Assembly: GCF_030272615.1 (NCBI RefSeq) | Contig: NC_081405.1 | Location: 612,472,920 to 612,536,919, forward strand | Source of the DNA: Cryptomeria japonica | Lineage: Eukaryota > Streptophyta > Pinopsida > Cupressales > Cupressaceae | Length of the DNA stretch: 64,000 nt | Direction: 5' to 3' | Shown: positions 56,779 to 64,000 of the stretch, in pieces | Layout of the letters: every line of letters begins with the position of its first letter | How positions within the stretch are numbered: position 1 is the stretch's first letter | Position numbers and translations under genes: made by a program | Notes under the pieces: generated by a model | What the model saw: the letters and a program-made list of their open reading frames with translations, nothing else | The model's database searches: none | Told to the model about the DNA's origin: nothing

Positions 56779-59700
56779 CGTAGAGACATTGCTCCTCCCT
56801 CCTTCAGGATTCTCTTTCATCATTTCACTTTGCACACACTCACAACCTATTCGTTCATAATAAACTTACCCAGTCCCATCATGGCTTGTTATTGATCTAC
56901 CTAAGATTGGTTAGCCATTCATAATAAACCTCCCTTTTCGCCTCCCTTTCCATCCATAATAAATCAGATCCTATCTGTGGCTAAGGAAAAATCCTACGTC
57001 TAGTGATGGGTGTGGAACTGAGAACATCACATGTTTCGAGGAGTACAGTTTCTTCCAGCTTCCTTCAAGTCTATCCGTGCACAATCCGCAATAAAGCAAC
57101 ATCTGCATCGCCAGTCCACAATAAAGTTCCATCTTCTCCACAATAAAGTATCAGTTTCATGGATTCAGTCAGTTTCAAATGAGACACAACAGCAACAATG
57201 GGCTTCAACAAATCAAATCTTTCAACAGACTCAGACAACATATGGTTCAGTGCTATCTATCCTTTTTGTGAAAGTAAACATTGTGACCATAATCAAATAA
57301 GACTTATACAAGTGACAAGAGACACTAAACTTGAGGACTACAGTGGATGTTGGTGTCGAGTCTTGGTTTTCTTTTGATTTCATCTTTTGGTGACATGTCT
57401 TTTAGCTTTTCCGGGATGTCTCTGACTAGAGCTTCTATCTCTAGGATGTCTTTGACTAGAAAGGCGAGGATGGGGTATTGTCACCTATTTGTGTTTGCTG
57501 TCTGTGGATTGTCTTTTAGTAATGCTATGACTTGTCCAAGGATATGAGGACACTGTGAGTCTAGTATGAACTGGGGCATTCCCTGTTTGTGACTGTCTTA
57601 TCTCCATGCAAACGGGTACAATGACTTTCTGGGTTAAACAAATGCCTCGATTGTCATAACCTATTTTGCCATAATAAAGCTCAATGATGATAACGCACAA
57701 GAAGCTCTTTCACGTTCATATCTTTTGTCTTCCATCCCCCTTTCTTGATTGACTTCCGTCGTCCTTCTCGAGTCTGCGTAGCCCGCTATCACATGACTGA
57801 GTATAATGACACACCAAAAACATTTGCATTTCATATAGTTACACCTGCATCACCACATATAAGCATTTCAGATATCACAATTGCATCACATCCTGCATAC
57901 AACATATGTTAGCACATCTTACATTTTCATCAGGTAAATAATTAGTTGCATTATCATATTCATTTGCATTACATACATTCACATTTGCATCATGCATCAC
58001 ATCTAAAACATAAAAGAACAAAAATATTGCATTGCATCTATCACATAAAACATACATCATCGAAACATACATCACATAAGATACAAATGCATATAGCTGC
58101 CGCAAAAATGAATCATCTCTCATATATAATCAAATGTGTCACGATACAATGATGTCAAAAGAATCATATGGCTACAATCACCCACAGGTGTCTACAATAC
58201 AAAAATGGTACATATACTGATACAAAGGGGAGCCCTCTATGGCTATGATGAACTCCCTCCCTCGGAGCCGCTTGGCCTCGACGGATGCTGAGCTGTAGAT
58301 GGACCCGCTCCAGGATCCCCCTGCCTGTCTGGTGGTGGTGGAGGACCCATAACCCCACCACTAGATGCCTGCCTCCTCCGACTCCCTCCCGTAGCCGTCG
58401 CTGTCCGCGATGGTCTATGGAAGCTCCTCGCCCGCTGATCCGCTGGCACTGCACCATAGTACAGGTCTCTCCAGTAGCCAATCTCCTCACCGGCTCGCAA
58501 CACATATGCGTAGCCTGCCCCTGCGTCCTCTGCCGCCTGCCTCCCTACCCTCAGAGCTGTCTCAGCCTTAGTATATCGCTGAATGGCCTGATCCCTCTCT
58601 TGCTCTGTATCTCGGAACCTGATCCTGAGGCGATCGCTCTCCCGCTCCAACTCCTGGATCTCGTCTGCCTGGCCCTGGCAGATCTCTCTCAGCTCTAACA
58701 ACTCATCCTCCTCAGGATCTCCACCCTTAGCCTCTGCCTATGGCTCTCCCTCTGCAGGTGCCTATATCTGTGCCTACCCCTGTACCTGTCTGGGTGCTTG
58801 AACCGGTGCCTGTCTCTGTACATGTCTGGGTGCCTCCACCTGTCTCTGTACCTGTGCCTATACTGGCACCTGTCTCTGCACCTGTCCCTGCCTCTGTCCC
58901 TGTGCTGCTGGTACCTGCAGGGGCAATCCACCTCGCCCCCTCACTACCTGGGCTGGTCCCTCCCGTCCTCCCTCCCTCTGAGGTGCCACTCTCCTCTCTC
59001 CCACTACTCCCCTCCGCCTCCGTCAGCCCCTACCTCCATCCCCTCCACCATCATCATCATCATCCCCTCCAACCTCCCCCTCCAGCAGCTCTCCTGGATC
59101 TGTCAACCGCGGAAACGGATGCTCTGCCCAATATGCAGCGTACTCTGCATCCATACCTGCATCCTCAACCTCTGGCCACATATCCCAGGGTAGGGGTATC
59201 ATCTTTGTCAGCTCTGTGACGGCCTGATCATATGATAACAATGGCTCGAACTGTGCCTGATCCCTGACCGTACGGGCATACATGCTCGAGCCTCACGGCA
59301 TCCTCTGGATCCGGCCGAACTGTCTGCCTACCCTGTCAACCAGCTGTCTCTCCAAAATGTAGGGCATCCGCCCAATCAGATATCTGCTCCTGAATGTATA
59401 TGGCAACTCCAAGGCGTCGTCCTCCCACTCCTCGCACCCCAGGTACGGCCTCCAGATGACTGTGTCAATATCATCTATAACACGCCTCCAGTGCTCCAGC
59501 CGGCCAATCCGAGGCTGTGACGTAATCATATCATAGAGGTGTACAAAGCTCCATCCATGCCCTCTACCTTTGAAGTGAATCAGTCGTGTGATAGGAAGGT
59601 GCTCATATGCCCACACCTGTAGGAGTGTCACTCCACAGCCTAGTCCCATTGATCCGTGATAAACGAACTGATGCAGCTCATAGTATAAATGTGCCAAGAC

Positions 59701-60264
59701 ACATGGCCCCCATGCATATCTGGTGTGCTCAGTCACCAGTATCTCCAGTGCTCCTCCCCAACCCACTGCCAACCCCCGTGTAGCTCTGTCAGGACACAAG
59801 AACCCACTGATGGCTCCTCCGATCACAGCTGGCAAAGCTAAACCTGTCGTGGTCATGGTATCCCATGCCACGTGCCCTGCTCTCATCTCCAACCCGGGAT
59901 CCTGGAATACCCGTCTCAACGCCTCCCTGTCTCCATCTCGATCATATGGAATCAGCTCTCAATCGATTGGTATGTGCAAAATCCTATAGACATCCTCGAG
60001 CGTCACTGTCATCTCCCCCATAGGCAAGTGAAACGTGCAAGTCTCGGAGTGCCATCTCTCCGCCAGTGCAGTCAGCAAACCCATGTTTGCCCGAAACTCA
60101 GGCACATATAATACGTGTCTCAATCCCATCTCCTCAATAGAAATCCTGTCCTGAATTGACAACTCTGGTCGCAATCTCTATGTCGACGGGAATCTCTCCC
60201 ATGACTCCAGCATAGGCAGATACTCCTGCAGTCAAGCAATCAATCATGTCAGTTATCGTGGCAT

Positions 60265-60500
60265 TCACTGTTTATCACACAATGCTACTTGCTATCTAAA
60301 TGCATATGGTTATCTATCCTAGTGACACTCACTGTTCATCACAAAGTGTTGCTATCTATCCTAGTAGTGCTCCCTGTTCATCACAAAGTACTACGTGTGT
60401 GACATTCCCTGTTCATCACAAAGTGTTACTCACATTCGCACTCCCTGTTCATCACAAAGTGCTGCCTATCCTGGTACTCCCTGTTCATCACAAAGTGCCT
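60265..60500. repeat. Minisatellite, core 'ctgttcatcacaaagtg'
   Basis: Six units starting near 60265, 60329, 60372, 60407, 60443 and 60478, with periods of 35-64 bp. Within a unit, cact and agtg could pair. Confidence 0.88.
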
Positions 60501-60629
60501 TGATCTATCCTAGTCTTCCTAGAGGACTTGTTTGAGTGTATCCTCTCAGCAGCTTATCCAATCGACAACGTATGTTCATCACAGAACTGCCGATTTGACC
60601 TAGAAGACTAAAACCATGCATTTTGACAT

Positions 60630-60870
60630 ATAAACACGCTTTAAACTCATAAATGCGCTTCTAGACTGCACAAACACGCTTCTGCGACATAGACGCGCTT
60701 TCTGAACACAAACGTGCTTACATTATGCACAAACACGCCTCTACAATACCTAAACGCGCCCGCAATCAACGCAAACGCGGTCCCAGGCATAGACGCGCCT
60801 GGAACCGACACAGACGCGCCTGTTGGACACAGACGCGCCTGGTACTGACACAGACGCGGTTGCGCGTTTT
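60630..60870. repeat. Minisatellite array 3, core cacagacgcg (inverse of arrays 1 and 2)
   Basis: About ten degenerate units spaced 18-22 bp. The core is the reverse complement of cgcgtctgtg in the leader arrays, so relative to the antisense gene it has the same orientation that arrays 1 and 2 have relative to gag. Confidence 0.88.
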
Positions 60871-61131
60871 TGCATTTTTTAACTACCCTATTCCTAGCGC
60901 ATTTATTGCTACCTATTGAGCATTAATGACAAAAATTGAAATGCGTGAAGGTACGAGGAGGTTTCATGGTACTTACCGGCTCTCCTGCCTCTGCTGGCCT
61001 CTGGAATCGGCGAACGCGGTCGAATCTGTGAACAAAGGCCATCGCTGCTGACTGCTGCTGCTCTTTTCTCGCTCTGCACTGTGATCTTGTAAGGGTGTGG
61101 ATGACAATGAGGATGTCTTTTGCCCGTGGTC

Positions 61132-61140
61132 TATCTTATA
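61132..61140 (-). promoter_or_regulatory. TATA box of the antisense PMD gene
   Basis: Minus strand reads ctataagatag here, about 90 bp upstream of the ATG; a start about 30 bp downstream would give a 5' UTR of about 60 nt. Confidence 0.55.
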
Positions 61141-61371
61141 GCCTACCCTAGCCCTCGCCCTCATTTCCCGAGTCAGTATTCTTCATCCTGTGACTTTGTC
61201 ACTTTATTCGGTCAACCCATTCTAGCCTTTCTTTCTTATCGAGAGATTGTTTGCAATCTTTTCAGACATTTTCATCCAATCTCTCGAGGGGGCATATTAT
61301 TCCCATACTGGGGCAACTCTGTATCAGTTCATCTTATCTTCTTTGAAACAACGCGACAAGCCGCATTGTCT

Positions 61372-61386
61372 CAAAGAGGGGCAAAA
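61372..61386 (+). promoter_or_regulatory. Tat-2 polypurine tract
   Basis: caaagaggggcaaaa immediately before the 3' LTR, identical to 8987-9001. Confidence 0.95.
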
Positions 61387-62167
61387 TGTAGACACCCAAA
61401 ATTGTCATGTCTAATTAAATAAATATTTTATTTATTTAATTATCTAAGCCTAATTCTTCTATTAATTAAATAAATCCTTATTTATTTAATTAATTCATTT
61501 ATCCTCTTCTAGCCTTATTTCTCATTTAAATAAATACATTTATTTATTTAAATTATCATTTTCCTAAATTAAATAAATATTTTATTTATTTAATTATCCC
61601 ACTTCTTCTATTAATTAAATAAATCTTTATTTATTTAATTAATTCATTATCTTTTTCTACACATGACACATGTCATTCATCTCTTAATTCATACACTACC
61701 TACCCCTTTCATTATTTTACTATTTCTTCTACCTACCCTCTAATCCTAGCCGACCTCTCTTTTTACACCTCTCAATCTTAACCCTCCATTTCATATTGTG
61801 TCTTCTATTTAAGGAGATGCTTCCTTCATTGTCAAACCCTAATGCCTAATCACTCATGCTAATGATCACTTGGCTACACTACGATCCTACTTGCAACCAC
61901 ATTCCGTTCTTTGTTGAGCTCTTGTGCATATTAAAATCTGAGAGCAAATATATCAAGCAAGATCAATGGAGATAGGAAGAATGGAGATCAAAACCCTATT
62001 GGACATGTGATTGGTATAATCTTTGTGATTTTGAGTTATTTGCATTGTCTTAGGTAATCTTCATATGTTATGGTGGATCTTTGTTCATTGTTAGGCTAGG
62101 GTTTAGTGGTTGGATTCATTTAGCCTTTCAATATTGTTGTTATTGTTATCCATTTTCACCATAAACA
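61387..62167 (+). repeat. Tat-2 3' LTR
   Basis: 781 bp, matching the 5' LTR except one C/T that I can see. Confidence 0.97.
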
Positions 62168-62172
62168 CCTAC
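62168..62172. repeat. Tat-2 target-site duplication, right copy
   Basis: cctac, partner of 45873-45877. Confidence 0.9.
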
Positions 62173-62331
62173 AAAGGGGGATACCTCAGAAATATATTTT
62201 GGTCCTTTGTCATTGTTGTCAAAGTGAGAGAAAGTTCATAGTTGGAGAAAGAACCACAGTTGGAGATAGTGCATATTGTGAGCCCGGGTTGTGGAGGTTA
62301 ACTCGATAATATGGGTGTTGACATCAATGCC
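62173..62331 (+). other. Copia-Y tail after Tat-2
   Basis: Non-coding end of the Copia-Y internal region, resuming from 45877. 'gacatcaatgccaaagggggag' matches Copia-1 at 37016-37036. Confidence 0.8.
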
Positions 62332-62343
62332 AAAGGGGGAGAT
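62332..62343 (+). promoter_or_regulatory. Copia-Y polypurine tract
   Basis: aaagggggagat directly before the LTR, as in Copia-1. Confidence 0.9.
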
Positions 62344-63050
62344 TGTTGGCATTATATTTTCATTGATGTCAACCGATATGCAAGATGTTGTTACTAGCAT
62401 TAGAGATTGTTGGCATGTTGATGTCAACCAGTATGGGATGTCAACCGGTAATCAATCAAACCCAGTAAGTGTAGTCCGATATAACATGACCTAACCAACA
62501 TAATAGTTAAGTGCATGATATGAAGGTTAACCGGTTAGTGTATACTGGTAGTATGTTTGGTCAGTGACCGAGTTTGAATCAACACAATCAATTGAGATGG
62601 ATGCTGATACAGATGTCATGAGGACTCTTGGTGGAAAACATGCAGTGGTAGGTGAATGGTGCATTGACGAGGTAGTTGCCGACTAAGTCCATATTAAATG
62701 TCGACTGCAAAAATCATGGATCAGTTGCAGAAGATTGCGGCTCAAAGAAAATCGAAGGGAATTTTTTTTATTCTTTGACATTATGATCAAATCATGATAT
62801 CTAATCATCTTGATGATCTTGAGAAGGAAACTGCTAGATCATTTATTGTGATCGATAAAATCAAGACTGATGAATAGAGACAATTTTCTAAATATAGTAA
62901 ACATTTATAGGAAGAATAAAAGGAGGACAGCTTTTTGCTGAACTGTTGTAGGTTGTTGATTCAAGAAGATGAGATCCGATTTGATACGAATCGAGGTTGG
63001 TGAAGAAAAACCTAAGCACGTGAAGTTTGAGTTTTTGTATTGGCGGGAAA

Positions 63051-63052
<2 letters not shown>

Positions 63053-63086
<34 letters not shown>
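63053..63086. repeat. (AT)17 microsatellite inside the LTR
   Basis: Uninterrupted at-dinucleotide run of 34 bp. Confidence 0.97.
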
Positions 63087-63089
<3 letters not shown>

Positions 63090-63560
63090 GATAAAAAACT
63101 TAAGTATGTTGACAGAGGATGCTTCATGGGAGATTTATGATAAAGTGAATCTCTACGAGGAAAGAGTTGAGCAATTTGAGTGTGATAGAAACTATTGAAG
63201 CAACTGAGTGTTGGAGAAGAACCGGTAAGAAGGTTTAACCAACAAGGGTTAAGGTAACCAGTAAACTACTACAAAGGTTAATAGTTTGTTAAACCAACAG
63301 TGTCTGAACTGGTAAGAGAGAAACATAGAGTGAAGGAGAGAAGAGTAAGTTTCTAAGAAAATCTGGGAAGGCAAAAATTGAGTTGTAGAGGATTCAGATA
63401 GTAAGAATAAAGGACAAGTAGAAGAGAAGTAGTGTGACATAAAGGAGTTTAACTGGCAAAGAGAATTATTTGTAGGAGTTACAAAACTCATTTGTAACAT
63501 GTGTTTATCATTGTATTAATTTAATATCTCATTATATTTCAATGAGCAAGTGCTTGATGC

Positions 63561-63650
63561 AGGGGTTGGTGCTCAGAGTAGAATAGGGGTTGGTGCTTGT
63601 TTGGGTAGGTGCTCATAAATTGCTAGGGGTTGGTGCTCCTTGGGTTGGTG
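63561..63650 (+). repeat. LTR minisatellite, core ggggttggtgct
   Basis: Three to four units, period about 27-38 bp; copy number differs in the Copia-1 LTRs. Confidence 0.8.
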
Positions 63651-63890
63651 CCCTAAACATTGTAAAACTGCTATTTCACTATGAGGTTGGATTGGAGCAG
63701 TAGATCTCCATCAAATTTTCTCACCGAGGTTTTTCCCATATTGGTTTTTTCTCGTATATCCAATGTTATGTGCTCTTGTATGTGGTTTCTTGTTAGTGCT
63801 TTCATTATCCTACCGATTGCACATATTGTTTGAAATTGTTTATAATCACTTATTCACCCCCCCTCTTAGTGATATCTTGTGTTCTACCAT

Positions 63891-63906
63891 TGGTATCAAA
63901 GCCTTA
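63891..63906 (+). promoter_or_regulatory. Primer-binding site of the second copia unit
   Basis: tggtatcaaagcctta, one G-to-A away from the initiator-Met complement seen at 28598. Confidence 0.88.
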
Positions 63907-63964
63907 GGTTCCTGGTTGGTCAAAATCTTTCTCTAGCTTGGGTAGATTCTGGTTTAAGAATACA

Positions 63965-64000
63965 ATGACAAGGAATGAATCCTCCTCATCCAAAGCTCCT
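63965..64000 (+). pseudogene. gag: Start of gag of the second copia unit (cut by window end)
   Basis: The ATG at 63965 opens MTRNESSSSKAP, matching the Copia-1 Gag start MERNESASSKAP at 28673. The frame is open to the window end; the state of the rest is unknown. Confidence 0.85.

Larger units (their letters stand above)
56541..58242 (+). other. Tat-2 3' region between integrase and the antisense gene
   Basis: Starts A-rich, with three bulged hairpins (56630-56778), then 1.4 kb of unique-looking DNA with only short spurious frames. On the minus strand it would hold the 3' UTR and terminator of the PMD gene; I see no clear poly(A) signal. Confidence 0.6.
60226..60976 (-). other. Predicted intron of the antisense PMD gene (751 bp)
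   Basis: Minus-strand GTAAGT at 60976 and TGCAG ending at 60226; phase 0 on both sides. It contains both 3' minisatellite arrays. Splice sites are predicted from sequence only. Confidence 0.68.
58243..61042 (-). pseudogene. Antisense two-exon plant mobile domain (PMD) gene inside Tat-2
   Basis: Exon 1 (61042-60977, 22 codons, MAFVHRFDRVRRFQRP...) starts at an ATG in the strong context gcagcgATGGC and ends at a GTAAGT donor. Exon 2 (60225-58243) follows a TGCAG acceptor in phase and stays in one frame for 661 codons. The PMD (PF10536-type) is at about 60225-59300: EYLPMLESWERF, GLLTALAERWHSETCTFHLP, MGEMTVTLEDVYRILHIPID and WAYEHLPITR. An acidic/Gly tract, a Gln-rich region, a coiled coil (58701-58560: EIQELERESDRLRIRFRDTE) and a Pro/Ser/Gly tail follow. 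Eight in-frame stops break it: TAG at 60178, 58858, 58774, 58762 and 58738; TGA at 59959, 59293 and 59023. PMD proteins (MAIN/MAIL family) act in the nucleus in plant gene and transposon silencing; PMDs also occur in transposable elements. Function here is unknown. Confidence 0.82.
45878..62167 (+). mobile_element. Tat-2: complete 16.3-kb Ty3/gypsy Tat element, recent insertion in Copia-Y
   Basis: Two 781-bp LTRs (45878-46658 and 61387-62167) with one visible difference (C/T near 46176 versus T near 61685), the TSD cctac, a primer-binding site, a 2.4-kb leader, gag-pol, an antisense gene and a polypurine tract. Length and second RNase H fit the Tat lineage, known for very large elements. Gag-pol has three nonsense changes and an 8-bp deletion. 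Confidence 0.97.
62344..63889 (+). repeat. Copia LTR shared by Copia-Y (left) and a second unit (right)
   Basis: TGTTGGCATTATA ... GTTCTACCA, 1546 bp. A polypurine tract abuts its left end (3' LTR context) and a primer-binding site its right end (5' LTR context). The right half resembles the Copia-1 LTR, including 'ggggttggtgct' repeats at 63561-63650. A second TTGGCATG...GATGTCAACC copy begins near 62408. Confidence 0.88.

Noticed and set aside
58740-59219. 159-codon plus-strand frame rich in Val/Pro
   Set aside because: Shadow of the Gln-rich and acidic parts of the antisense PMD frame; composition follows the repeat and not a protein.
60265-60870. Repeats spaced about 35-40 bp that might suggest a CRISPR array
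   Set aside because: Units are degenerate, spacers are not unique and there are no cas genes; this is a plant minisatellite.
58243-61042. PMD gene as an ordinary host gene
   Set aside because: It lies wholly between integrase and the 3' LTR of one bounded element with matching TSDs, so it is element cargo.

Overview
The window looks like intergenic DNA from a large, repeat-rich seed-plant genome. I infer a gymnosperm such as a conifer from the density of old, nested and decayed elements, but nothing in the sequence proves the species. I found no host protein gene, rRNA, tRNA or CRISPR array. Nearly everything is LTR retrotransposons and LINEs inserted into one another, and the order of insertion can be read from target-site duplications (TSDs).

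Layout. (1) 1 to about 10107: a decayed Ty3/gypsy element of the Tat lineage ('Tat-1'): gag, protease, G-patch, RT-RNase H, a second archaeal-type RNase H, integrase, a tandem-repeat 3' UTR and a 3' LTR. Its 5' LTR lies outside the window. (2) 10108-14601: unassigned non-coding DNA holding a solo LTR (10841-12350, TSD caaaa) and an AAATA-rich tract. (3) From about 14602: Copia-X, whose gag is split 34 bp after its ATG by LINE-A (15372-41290, minus strand, 17-bp TSD). LINE-A is itself split by LINE-B (18252-26072, minus strand, with RNase H) and by Copia-1 (26939-38727, TSD tgttg). Copia-1 in turn carries a 2.9-kb foreign block inside its gag. (4) 41291-45877: the rest of Copia-X, fused near 43718 to a different element, Copia-Y. 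(5) 45878-62167: a 16.3-kb Tat element ('Tat-2', TSD cctac) inserted in Copia-Y. Its two 781-bp LTRs differ at one base that I can see, so it is young. (6) 62168-64000: the Copia-Y tail, then an LTR followed directly by a primer-binding site and a new gag start, i.e. two copia units sharing one LTR.

Two things stand out. First, Tat-2 carries on its antisense strand a complete gene layout: TATA box, ATG, a 751-bp GT-AG intron and a plant mobile domain (PMD) reading frame of about 660 codons. The frame is broken only by stops that C-to-T changes can explain. The intron can persist because its splice signals are antisense to the element's genomic RNA. Second, both Tat elements carry repeated copies of one hairpin (outer stem, 4-nt A-rich bulge, inner stem) in two settings: twice inside the coding linker before RT and again just after integrase. 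Arms change together between the two elements, even where this changes the protein, which suggests a selected RNA structure.

The Tat genes would work as a Gag-Pol polyprotein (particle, protease, reverse transcription, integration), but every copy here is broken. Tat-2 carries far more inactivating changes than its LTR age allows, so it was probably copied from an already defective parent using proteins supplied in trans.
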